Part shown: one piece after another, positions 1 through 7,817 of the stretch
Layout of the letters: the number at the start of each line of letters is the position of its first letter
Position numbering within the stretch: position 1 is the first letter of the stretch
Source: Obelidium mucronatum
Lineage: Eukaryota; Chytridiomycota; Chytridiomycetes; Chytridiales; Chytriomycetaceae
Direction of reading: 5' to 3'
Assembly: GCA_025765595.1 (NCBI GenBank)
Contig: JAIVFH010000292.1
Location: 1 to 31,866 of the forward strand
DNA: 31,866 nucleotides
Translations under genes and position numbers: made by a program
Notes under the pieces: generated by a model
Database searches by the model: none
Seen by the model: the letters and a program-made list of their open reading frames with translations, nothing else
What the model was told of the DNA's origin: nothing

Positions 1-56
1 TGCAAAATACACGGTGGTTGTGAGTCCTTGTGGGCAATAAAATGCGACACCCTTAC

Positions 57-759
57 CAGTGGAACACGTTCAGTTTGGAGTACACCATTCCATCCAAGAG
101 ACGTAGAATATCTTCCTTCGGGAAAAAGTTGCGGCCAGTATCCAACAACAGACCGCGGTATGAAAAGCGAGGAGCATCGTTGATGTTGGCGAGTACCAGT
201 TGTCCATCAGCTGTAACCAATTGGGAAAGAGTCTGGAAGCCATAAACCACACCGACTTGGGTAGCAGCTAGTTATGTTAAAGGGTATTAATAAACAGTTT
301 TGTGGATTTCGAATCTAGGGTTCCTTTTTACCCGAGATAACAACACCCTTTGACGTGGCCTTGATGGAGTAGGACTCGTCAGCGCCATCCAATTGAGCGG
401 GACCAGCAACTTTCTTTCCAGTAATCTTGACTGTTATTGGGAAAGCGGCTGATCCCGTGCCAGATGCCTTCTTGGCAGCCAGCGACTTGTTCAACTGGCG
501 GAAGGCATACACAATAGAAGGGTCATCAGTGAACTCCAAGTTGGCAACAGTGAATGATTTGATGGCAACAGACTGGTTCAAGTCAACAACCTGTTTCGTT
601 GATGGGCATTAATCCAATATTAATCAATGTCAAATAAGAACGCGAAAAAAAACGCATTACACTCTGGGGTGCAGGCCATAGGTAGTCGATAGCAGAGTGG
701 GTGGCTGCTAGAGCAGAGCTGACAGAAGCGCACAAGAGCACCACGTTTTTGAGCAACAT
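57..759 (-). CDS. Beta-N-acetylhexosaminidase (GH20), 5' part, runs off the left edge
   Basis: Three exons read on the minus strand: 759-661, 590-332 and 267-57, with GT-AG introns at 591-660 and 268-331. A fourth intron starts at 56 and probably ends just outside the window, because the sequence at position 1 reads as an acceptor lacking its final G. The start at 759 opens a signal peptide (MLLKNVVLLCASVSSALA), followed by the LWPAPQS motif that begins the GH20 N-terminal domain. Exon 3 carries the family hallmark RGLLLDTGRNFFP, then LDGMVYSKLNVFHW at the start of the catalytic barrel. The catalytic Asp-Glu pair lies beyond the edge. The enzyme removes terminal GlcNAc from chito-oligosaccharides and is secreted; in fungi it serves wall turnover or chitin use. 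Phases 0, 1 and 2 join without a stop over 189 codons. Identification is firm; only the substrate range is open. Confidence 0.93.
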
Positions 760-791
760 TGTTTTTTGAAAAGATTTGGGACACTCGCTGA

Positions 792-798
792 TTAAATA
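792..798 (-). promoter_or_regulatory. TATA-like box of the hexosaminidase gene
   Basis: TATTTAA on the minus strand, 33-39 bases before the start codon at 759. A short 5' leader would follow. This is only a motif match in an AT-rich stretch. The rest of 800-1023, between this gene and the mobile element, holds no feature I can support. Confidence 0.25.
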
Positions 799-1023
799 GG
801 GGCCATGTGACGAAATTTTTCTGGGGCTGTGCGCACTATTCCTGTACAGGCAGAAGTCTGGATTGTGATATTCATACGCTGGGTTCGATGGGAACAAGCT
901 GCATTCCAATGGCAGCGAATACCAGATGTTTTGTACTTTGGGCAAGGAAGCTGTTATCTGTGTAACAGTCCGCAATTTTTTGATACCTGTTGCATTTATG
1001 CTTTGTAAGCATGAATTCATCCA

Positions 1024-1225
1024 TACACCCCAAGCAGCCTTCCACGGAACTACAGCAGAACTGCCACAGAAATTCCGCAAAAATTCCGTGAAAGTTCGAT
1101 AATAGTTCGGACGGAATTTTATTTGGATTGACTCCACCGAATTACGACCGAACTTCCTGTGGGAAATTGTCCGAAATTCTGTCGAAGTTCTGTCGAAATT
1201 TGTGCGAAATTTGACAGAACAAAGG
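1024..1225. repeat. Left terminal/subterminal repeat region of the Plavaka-type element
   Basis: It starts with TACACCCCA and continues with clustered AATTCCG(C/T), GTTCG and TTCTGTCGAA(A/G) units in both orientations. The same word set, in inverted orientation, fills 10385-10574. Between 1226 and the end of the next gene at 1362 I see only AT-rich sequence. Confidence 0.55.
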
Positions 1226-1361
1226 AGATGGAAATGTGATTATAATCTCTTGTTTGGCTTGAGCAGTTGTAATGTGAAATTGATTTTGTAAAAATACATT
1301 TATTTTAAGGGGTAGGTATAGCACAAAAAATGGGGAAGAAAATGAAGAGAGGCAACCAGCT

Positions 1362-2690
1362 TCAACAGAACCTCAACGTATCTTCAGCTACAAGTTGCGT
1401 GAAGTACTCTGCTTTGGCGTCAGGTTCCAATCCATTGACTCTACTGATCTCAGCGTGCGCTTCTGTCCAGAAACCAACACGGTCTTCTCGGAACTGTTCC
1501 AGATGTCGAATTTTTCTCTGTACAATGCACTTAGACAATGAAAGCACCAAATAAAGCGAAGATGCACTCACCAGTAATGCAGCGCGGTTAAGTTCGGCAA
1601 CGCTGGAGCTGCTGAAAAGATGCTCCGCAAACCGTTTCAATGGTAGATTCTGTTTGGCTGTCATCCTTGCTCCCTTCCCATACTTCCCAAAGAGCTGTAA
1701 TATAACGTTAGAACCATGAAAAACAATAAACTTAAATATGAAGTACGAACCTTCTTCGCAATATTATCCTTGGAGTCACTGTAAGACTTGCTACAAACTT
1801 TGAACACAGTGGTGTGGAGATCCGTTCCCAAAGCAATCCTCTTGAATCGTGGCTTCCATTCAGGTGACATATTTTCCTGTGCAAACAAAGCAAATACAAA
1901 GATCAATAAACCAAATCGAAATCAAACAAAAAAAACAACCTACAATCACAGTACTCAGGCTGAAAGTATCGAAAACAGGCGATGTACCCATCAAATGGGT
2001 TGAGAAAATCACCGCCTTCGCGTGATTAAGCCATCCATCTTCCAGTGCTGGCAATGGTTGTGGAGTCGGAGCTACCGCGGCAGGAGTCTGGCGAAGTGTA
2101 TCTTGCATCGCACCAATTTCTTGCAAAACTCTGGTTAAGAGAACACCACTACAAGCAGCGATCAGGGCGAAAGAAAACCAATAAAAACAAAAATAAACTA
2201 ACGTGCTTTGTCCACCAGGACCTCTTGCGGACTGTTGCGGCTGTTGTAACTGTTGCGGCTGTTGCAGCTGTTGAGGCTGCTGCGGCTGCTGCGTCTGCGG
2301 GCGAGGTTGCTGTGGTTGCAACGGTTGCAACGGTTGCAATGACGGCCGTTCTGTCTGACCTCTTGCTGTTTGCTGCGGCTCCTGTATCTGTCGGTGCTGA
2401 GGTTGCGTCGGTGATGCTTGAAACGGTTGTTGGAATGGTGGCAACGGTTGGAACGGTAGACGCTCCGATGGGTACTGCTGCTCCTGTTGCTGCTGCCGAT
2501 GCTGCAGCAGTTGGCGCGATAGTTGCTGTTGCTGTTGTTGCTGCAGTAACTGCTGTTGCTGTAGATTTTGTGGTTGAAACGCATGACCCGAGCCGTTGAG
2601 TAGGTCAAGAAAAGAGGAGCTGACAACCAAGAAAAACAAGGTAAGTACCCCAGCAATCGGCAAAGCCACCCAGGACTTACTTGCTCTCAT
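1362..2690 (-). CDS. Q/P-rich membrane protein of unknown function, possible transposon cargo
   Basis: Minus-strand exons: 2690-1950, 1876-1751, 1694-1572 and 1517-1362, all joining in phase 0, giving about 381 residues. A further in-frame 54-bp T-rich GT-AG segment inside the first exon (about 2147-2200) may also be an intron, which would give about 363. The start at 2690 opens a hydrophobic segment (WVALPIAGVLTLFFLVV) that could be a signal anchor. A long linker of Gln, Pro and Leu follows, then a C-terminal half with FSTHLMGTSPVFDTFSLS, LGTDLHTTVFKVCSKSYSD and LKRFAEHLFSSSSVAELNR. I recognise no family in it. It is divergent from the transposase gene and lies inside the proposed element ends, so it may be cargo or a second transposon protein. 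It could equally be a host gene between two repeats. Exon 5 uses a TACAG acceptor. Confidence 0.6.
2218..2580 (-). repeat. CAG/CAA-rich polyglutamine tract
   Basis: An imperfect trinucleotide-rich stretch encoding runs of Gln broken by Pro and Leu in the minus-strand gene. It produces long artefactual open frames in all other phases, Ala/Val-rich on the plus strand and Ser/Asn-rich on the minus strand. Confidence 0.8.
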
Positions 2691-2779
2691 GCCCAAGTGA
2701 AGGACCAGCTCCGTCAAAAGGGGTTGACATGTTGTTTTTGGGATCTTTGTTTTTTTAAAACTTGAAGAAAAAAAACAAA

Positions 2780-3206
2780 ATGAATGTTTGGGTCTGTCAA
2801 GAATGTGGGCGGGACTTTTCCCGAGTCGAAAGCCTGACAGCACACTGCAGACAGCACAGAAATCCGAGAGCTGCACCAGTTCCCCCTCCAGTTCCCAACG
2901 ATTTCCTTTTCCCATACGACAATTTCCAGCTCCCTGATGATGATTTTGAATTCACCTGAAGAGAACATTCAGGCTGTTCTCGAAGAGTTCGAAGATTTTA
3001 GCTGTGAAGATGATGATGAAGAAAGCACTCACTCCTTTGGTGATGAGCTGAGTGATGATGATGCCGAAGCAGCCCCACCTTTTGTTTCCGATGATGCAAT
3101 TCCCAATGGTTTCAGTCCGTTTCAAGACAAGATCACCGCCATTTTGTTTGTGCTCTTGTTTGGTTGTAAGCGACGGATGAGCATTCAACAAATGAAAGTC
3201 TTGTGG
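2780..3206 (+). pseudogene. Plavaka-type transposase, 5' portion, interrupted by the nested retroelement
   Basis: The start at 2780 gives a C2H2 finger near the N terminus (CQECGRDFSRVESLTAHCRQH), as in Plavaka-type transposases. Acidic sequence follows (LPDDDFEF), then a +1 frame change between about 2940 and 2957. The next frame has an acidic stretch (EEFEDFSCEDDDEE) and SPFQDKITAILFVLLFG, the usual segment before the transposase core. Reading stops three codons after the retroelement begins at 3207; the natural continuation is at 7818. The frame change could be a sequencing error, but with the breaks in the 3' portion it fits a dead copy. Family assignment rests on this arrangement plus the strong matches downstream. 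Confidence 0.7.
3202..3206. repeat. Target-site duplication TGTGG, left copy
   Basis: TGTGG directly precedes the TGTTAG end of the nested retroelement and is matched by TGTGG at 7813-7817. Counting one copy only keeps the surrounding transposase codons in frame. Confidence 0.8.
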
Positions 3207-3532
3207 TGTTAGAACCAGATAGTCAATAAAAGACTTAAGGGTTCTTGAAGGCACGAGGGCTTAGGGGGCACGAGGGCTTGTCCAATAACGGCTTGAGGTC
3301 ACGAGAGACGGAATCGAAGAGTTACAAAACTGAAGACTAACACAGAATGTATTGAAACTGAACTAAAACTCAGAGCAGAAAGCTTGCTATTTATGCAAGT
3401 TCTGGAATTACAAATAACAAAAGTTCAAAACTGAAAACAAACTGAAAATCAAAATAGAAATTGTGATAGCAAGAGTGATAGAACAATAATATGTGAAATC
3501 AAGAATGATATCACAAAATGAAACTGAAAAAC
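3207..3532 (-). other. Non-coding 3' end of the retroelement
   Basis: No supportable gene. It is A/T-rich, with a short duplicated word GGCACGAGGGCTT at about 3250-3282 near the outer end. On the minus strand it would be the 3' untranslated end, downstream of the recombinase stub. Confidence 0.5.
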
Positions 3533-3802
3533 TTAGTAAAGTGACAAATCAAAGATGACAAATACAAAATAGAAACTTAAAGTAAAAGAGGGATGTTGAT
3601 GGCAAAATCGGATCCAATGACTCCAGGCATTTGCGTGGCCTTTCTTTGTGGAGAGTTCGTGAGATGCAGAGAGAAAAGAGAGAGTGGCTTGATTAATTTG
3701 AGAGTCAGTTGCAAGTGGAAGTTGCTTGCGGTTGTGGCAAGTTGCAGGAGGGATAGATGTTTGTTGTGCAAACCATGCCATTTGAGAATTTGCGAGAAAC
3801 AA
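3533..3802 (-). pseudogene. Truncated tyrosine recombinase, N-terminal domain only
   Basis: The readable part contains LSFLSASHELSTKKGHANAW and then SHWIRFC. This resembles the ST...Y..AW..F..FC core-binding helix at the N terminus of DIRS/Ngaro tyrosine recombinases. After HQHPSFT the frame turns into low-complexity hydrophobic sequence and stops. No catalytic box (R, HxxR, Y) follows in any minus-strand frame before the element end. It lies just downstream of the RT-RNase H ORF, where DIRS elements keep this gene. The identification is moderate because only about 30 residues carry the resemblance. Confidence 0.45.
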
Positions 3803-3873
3803 AATGAGACAAATAAGTTTTATATAAAGACAGATTCAAAATATTTCACAATTGGGAGATTATTTGGTTCAAG

Positions 3874-6048
3874 TTAGATAAATTCTGCACCGGGTAGCAT
3901 ATTTTGTAATTGTACGATAGCATTTCGTGATAGCAAGTCTGCAATAATATTGTGTTCTGTTGAGATACGTTGGGGCATGATAGAGAATGAATGTGACATT
4001 TCACATGTCACAAATGTTTGCAATAGGGAATAATTGAAAGGAACTGGAGAATGTAAGGAATTCATGTTGAAGAATGTATTGGTGTTGTCAGTGTACATAA
4101 GTACTTTTGCGTTGCTGGATGATTTGCCAAGGAAGGTAATAGCAACTATTTGAGCATATAATTCAACCGAATTGATGGATAATGGAGTTCCGTCTGGATA
4201 TTGAAATTCACTTGATGAATGGAACCAATAGCCCTGTTGATATTCGGAAATCCAGAAACCAAATCCGTTGAGAGTCGCGTCACAATAAATATGGAAGTTT
4301 GCTTGATCGGGGGACCAAGACTCTAGAAGAAGCAAACGTGTGGGAGGACAAGTGGTAATATGATGAAGTATCCAAGTGATTGCGTCTGTTGTCGGAGTAT
4401 TGGCAAGAATTAGATTATGGCGAGACTTTCCTGCATATTGGTGATAAATAGGAGAAATAAATGGTTTGATGAAGAAGTAGATGTTGCAGATCCAATTAAG
4501 ACTGCCAGTAAGAATATCAAATTCCTTCCTTTTGTGAGACGAAGGAATGCACCATGGTTGGAGGTATTGCATAAATTCAGTCACTTTGCTGGGATCCAAA
4601 TCAATGGTTAAATGGGCTGCTGAAACTTGGAAGCCAACAATTGTAATAGTTTGACCCCAAACATCTTTTTCATCAGATGTTTCAATACCTAGCTGATGGA
4701 GGAAATGTTTGAGATTTTGCATTTGAACAGGTGGTTTGTTTGCAAGGAAGTCATCGCGGTGTTGATGACAGATGCCCCAGAAGTCATCCATCATGACATA
4801 AACTGGTATGTGTAAAATGTTGACAGCATACCAAGCAACAAGGTGAGAGATGGTTGTCCAATGGCGGGGACCTTCGCGGCATCCAAAAGATTTGGCACAG
4901 TCACCATAGAATATGCCATCAATCATTTGTATTTGCAAAGACGAATTGAGAGGGTGGTTGGGAATAAGACGAAATGCATGCCGAACGTCAGTTTTCCATT
5001 GGATGGCTACATGATCAGGGGGGCAAGTTGTGACCATGCTTTTGAGTAATGGGATGTAATGTTGAATAGTGTCATATGACACATGGACTTCAGCATCGGG
5101 TACATGGTCGTTTGCAGAATGTGCATGAGGATATGAAAGATCGTGGATTAAACGTGGCTTAGGTTTGCTTCGGTTGATAAATAATGATACTGTAGAACAA
5201 TAATTAGGAAGATGGGGCAAGCGCTGCAATCTTCCTTCAGCTATTTCTGTTGCTAGGTTTTTCCGAATAATAATTGCATCCTCTTCGCTTAATGGATGTT
5301 GTTGATAGATACGTGGTTGACGGGGACGATTCAGATCACCATCTCCTGCGGCAAATCCGTGCTTTAACGAATAAATCACTGATTCAATAAGGTGACGATT
5401 GGGGTGGGTTGAAAAGGCCTTGATAAAGTTTGGGATGTGAAAAGGAGAACGTGGCTGAAGTTGAGGAAACCGGGATAATTCGCTCATAATTTTTAAATAA
5501 GATTCGCTTTTATTATGGATAAATAATGGACTTTGTGTGAGAGTTGAAATAGCAGCATGGAATATGATTGGGGAATGGGGATCTTGCATCAGGCCACGAC
5601 TCCATTTGGGATGGAGAGAGGAGTTATTAAGGTGAAGATCCGGAGCGCTCCAAACTAATTCAGGATGATTGTGATGTGGTTCAATAAACTTTGGGAGATC
5701 AATTTTGTTTGAAGATGTAGAAGGTAAACGTGGGGGAAATGGTTGATGGTGAAAAGGATATTCTGTCGCGTCCTTTTTAAGCGCTGGGAAAAAAGGGCAA
5801 ATTTGGATGTGTTGTGTTTGCAGGATGTTGTTCGCGCTTTTGATCATTACGGAAACATACAGTACAGAAATGGTGATATTTGCAACGAGGGTTTTTGCAT
5901 TCTTTGGCGTAGTTGTAGTTGTAACAGAGCGATTCCTTTTTGTTTCCATTAAGAATAAATGGAACAGAAGAAAAGGCTGCTGACCGTTGCGATTGCGTTT
6001 GAAGATGTTGCCAAATAGTTGCATTTGTAGGAGGATGTGTGGGAACAT
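3874..6048 (-). CDS. Reverse transcriptase-RNase H of a DIRS/Ngaro-like retroelement
   Basis: Intact 724-codon frame. The RT domain covers about residues 265-480: KPRLIHDLSYP (299-307), first catalytic Asp in TDVRHAF (Asp354), SFGCREGP (387-394) and the YVMMDDF active site (Asp421, Asp422). The RNase H domain covers about 585-712 with Asp590 (YCDATLNGFGFW), Glu629 (SVELYAQ), Asp654 (YTDNTNTF) and Asp704 (HNIIADLLSRN), a complete D-E-D-D set. There is no integrase or protease domain. The first ~270 bp overlap the gag ORF in another frame, so the real translation start is either an internal Met or a +1 frameshift from gag. RT to RNase H to recombinase order, together with the DLSYP and CREGP motifs, places it with tyrosine-recombinase retroelements rather than Gypsy or Copia. 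Confidence 0.88.
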   Translation of the reverse strand: MFPHILLQMQLFGNIFKRNRNGQQPFLLFHLFLMETKRNRSVTTTTTPKNAKTLVANITISVLYVSVMIKSANNILQTQHIQICPFFPALKKDATEYPFHHQPFPPRLPSTSSNKIDLPKFIEPHHNHPELVWSAPDLHLNNSSLHPKWSRGLMQDPHSPIIFHAAISTLTQSPLFIHNKSESYLKIMSELSRFPQLQPRSPFHIPNFIKAFSTHPNRHLIESVIYSLKHGFAAGDGDLNRPRQPRIYQQHPLSEEDAIIIRKNLATEIAEGRLQRLPHLPNYCSTVSLFINRSKPKPRLIHDLSYPHAHSANDHVPDAEVHVSYDTIQHYIPLLKSMVTTCPPDHVAIQWKTDVRHAFRLIPNHPLNSSLQIQMIDGIFYGDCAKSFGCREGPRHWTTISHLVAWYAVNILHIPVYVMMDDFWGICHQHRDDFLANKPPVQMQNLKHFLHQLGIETSDEKDVWGQTITIVGFQVSAAHLTIDLDPSKVTEFMQYLQPWCIPSSHKRKEFDILTGSLNWICNIYFFIKPFISPIYHQYAGKSRHNLILANTPTTDAITWILHHITTCPPTRLLLLESWSPDQANFHIYCDATLNGFGFWISEYQQGYWFHSSSEFQYPDGTPLSINSVELYAQIVAITFLGKSSSNAKVLMYTDNTNTFFNMNSLHSPVPFNYSLLQTFVTCEMSHSFSIMPQRISTEHNIIADLLSRNAIVQLQNMLPGAEFI

Positions 6049-7546
6049 CCCGAATATTGTGATTTTTATCAGATAGATTGCGTTGCTTCAGGTTCAATGT
6101 TTCTTGCGGTGTTGGATTCCGGGTTGATTTAGGAGCTGCCGTCCAGAAGTTGATATTGAGTTGATGTATGGCTTCCGTGGTGGAAATATTTGGACAATGA
6201 GTGTTGAAGATTCGCTGACGATCTTCCGTCAATTCACTGAGCTTGCGGTTTTTTGCAGCGCATAAATTTGCATGTTCGATATGAAAGACGTAAAATTCAT
6301 TGAATTCAGCCGGTTGATGGAGAACAGGATTCTTCTCAAAGTATTTGATCACTTGCTTTTCGTACATGTCAAGATCTGCAGAACAAATTTCGCCATATTC
6401 ATCAAAGAGGAATGCTGCTTGAATTTCTTTCATTTTTGAAAGGCCTGACAAAAATTGTTGCAGTGTGGTAATTTTGAAAGGCTTGCCATTTCGAATCAAA
6501 TATTTTGTAATTGCAGTATCAAGGTCTGGGAAGTCTTTGACGAGACTCTTGAGTTCTGAGATGGTATCTAATTCGCTGGTTTCGACAAGAAATTCCAGAG
6601 GACAGACATGTTTGGCAAAGAGAAACTTAATTTGCAAGACAAAATCCGCAGCTTTGGTGAGCGGAGATAGTGCCATTAAGGTTTCTGAGCCGTACTCCAC
6701 AGCACTTCCAAGGTATTCGCGAAGAGCTGCCCAAACATGGGACGGATTCTTCAATTCTTGCATTTTTGCGATTGCTGTTGAATGGCGCTTGGACCAAGAG
6801 GGTGCATCAGCTTTTGATCGAGTTGGGCTCCAGTTCAATGGTTTGATCAATGGCAAAAGATTTTTGAGAATCTGGATGTTCGAGGGAGCAGATCGAAGAA
6901 TAATATCGGGATTGGCGGGATCAAGTTCCAAATGAATGCCAGAGGATGATGCGGATGCAGCCATGTACTGAATAGTTGTTGATTGATTTGTAGATGGGTT
7001 CGCAAGACGTGTCAAAACATGTGGAATCAAGAGACTAATTAAGACTGATTGAATATGAGAGACTTCAGCAGTAGATGATTGAGCGGCGCTGATGGTTTGA
7101 TGAAATGTTGAGTCATGCAGTTGCCGGTCGAGGGTTTCATTAAACAATGCAAGCCAATCTTCGTGTCGCATGGTTGGATAATTGTTGGAGATGGAAACAA
7201 ACCAATCCGGAAGCAATGTGACGTATGGAATCGTCGCCGAGGATGGATTCATGGTCATGGATGGATTCGATGACAAACGGGGCTTCTTTAACGAGATACG
7301 AGGGGAATCCGAAAGAGAATGTTTGGCAGGTGTAGAGGTGATATGTTGGGATGGCAAGGTATTTGTAGTGGTAGGTGGAGTTGTCTCATTCAGAGAGGTG
7401 GAGTGGAGGTGGAGAGGGTCAGTGTCAACAATGAGAGGTGGCGCAACACTCTCAAGTGCCGGAGGCAGTGTTTGTGTCGCATGTAACGCATGCGATGCTG
7501 TCGATGACGCCTTTGTATTTTCTTTTGATTCGCGTCGCGTTGCCAT
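5777..7546 (-). CDS. Gag-like protein of the DIRS-like retroelement
   Basis: The start chosen is MATRRESK at 7546, giving 589 residues. The frame is open further upstream to 7735, but that part reads through the tRNA-like segment and is unlikely to be coding. The N terminus is Ser/Thr/Pro-rich, the middle is helical without recognisable domains, and the C terminus has a Cys/His cluster: CYNYNYAKECKNPRC, then KYHHFCTVC and further His residues. Such a finger at the end of a capsid-like protein is common in DIRS/Ngaro gag ORFs and suggests RNA binding. The ORF overlaps the RT ORF by 272 bp. No break is visible. Confidence 0.75.
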   Translation of the reverse strand: MATRRESKENTKASSTASHALHATQTLPPALESVAPPLIVDTDPLHLHSTSLNETTPPTTTNTLPSQHITSTPAKHSLSDSPRISLKKPRLSSNPSMTMNPSSATIPYVTLLPDWFVSISNNYPTMRHEDWLALFNETLDRQLHDSTFHQTISAAQSSTAEVSHIQSVLISLLIPHVLTRLANPSTNQSTTIQYMAASASSSGIHLELDPANPDIILRSAPSNIQILKNLLPLIKPLNWSPTRSKADAPSWSKRHSTAIAKMQELKNPSHVWAALREYLGSAVEYGSETLMALSPLTKAADFVLQIKFLFAKHVCPLEFLVETSELDTISELKSLVKDFPDLDTAITKYLIRNGKPFKITTLQQFLSGLSKMKEIQAAFLFDEYGEICSADLDMYEKQVIKYFEKNPVLHQPAEFNEFYVFHIEHANLCAAKNRKLSELTEDRQRIFNTHCPNISTTEAIHQLNINFWTAAPKSTRNPTPQETLNLKQRNLSDKNHNIRDVPTHPPTNATIWQHLQTQSQRSAAFSSVPFILNGNKKESLCYNYNYAKECKNPRCKYHHFCTVCFRNDQKREQHPANTTHPNLPFFPSA

Positions 7547-7705
7547 TTGTGGGTGTGCGTGTTTTTGGGGGAATTTGGTGCAAGAAAGAAATATATCTTT
7601 GTTTACTTTCGTATTTGCGTGCACATGGTCTGATTCTTTCGAGCAACGTTTTCCACATTTCCTTAGAAACATCGCTCGCTTTGTTTCCACCACAAAGTAA
7701 AAGAT

Positions 7706-7773
7706 TACTAGCGGGAATCGAACCCGGGTTTCCACCGTGAGAGTCGCGCGTAATGACCACTAAGCTACGGAAG
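7706..7773 (-). other. tRNA-like segment (Glu-CTC-like) with intact A and B boxes
   Basis: On the minus strand it carries an A box TAGCTTAGTGG (7757-7767) and a B box GTTCGATTC (7716-7724), both matching the pol III consensus. An anticodon-loop-like CTCTCAC would read CTC (Glu). The acceptor stem pairs at only about five of seven positions and the anticodon stem is poor, so it is a decayed tRNA or tRNA-derived head rather than a working tRNA gene. It lies about 40 bp inside the retroelement 5' end, in sense orientation, so it is not a primer-binding site, which would be antisense. Confidence 0.6.
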
Positions 7774-7812
7774 TATAGAGAAATATCCCTATAAGACGGG
7801 TCATTCCTAACA

Positions 7813-7817
7813 TGTGG
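7813..7817. repeat. Target-site duplication TGTGG, right copy
   Basis: TGTGG directly follows the CTAACA end of the nested retroelement and matches 3202-3206. Confidence 0.8.

Larger units (their letters stand above)
3207..7812 (-). mobile_element. Nested DIRS/Ngaro-like retroelement, 4606 bp
   Basis: The boundaries come from three independent signs: ends TGTTAG (3207-3212) and CTAACA (7807-7812), a 5-bp TGTGG duplication on both sides, and the restored frame of the transposase gene it interrupts. On the minus strand it holds, in order, a 5' tRNA-like segment, a gag-like ORF with a C-terminal CCCH-type finger, an overlapping RT-RNase H ORF, and a stub of a tyrosine-recombinase N-terminal domain. 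The RT and RNase H resemble DIRS-group elements. A 5-bp duplication with TG...CA ends is instead typical of integrase-mediated insertion, which makes it unusual. I found no long terminal direct repeats. Both large ORFs are intact, so insertion looks recent relative to decay of the host transposon. Confidence 0.8.

Noticed and set aside
583..1137. 184-codon minus-strand open frame upstream of the hexosaminidase
   Set aside because: It contains hexosaminidase exon 1 plus read-through into its first intron on one side, and promoter plus transposon end on the other; only 661-759 is coding.
2045..2599. Ala/Val-rich 184-codon open frame on +
   Set aside because: It lies antisense to the CAG-rich polyglutamine tract; trinucleotide repeats keep all frames open, and the product is low-complexity without any domain.
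7547..7735. Extension of the gag frame upstream to a Met at 7735
   Set aside because: The extension translates the tRNA-like segment and non-conserved sequence; the Met at 7546 is a more natural start.
7706..7773. Functional tRNA-Glu gene
   Set aside because: The A and B boxes are good, but the acceptor and anticodon stems contain several mismatches.
3207..7812. LTR pair suggested by TGTTAG...CTAACA
   Set aside because: An inner CTAACA at 3337 would define a 136-bp left LTR, but the last ~136 bp of the element show no similarity to it, so no direct terminal repeats can be supported.
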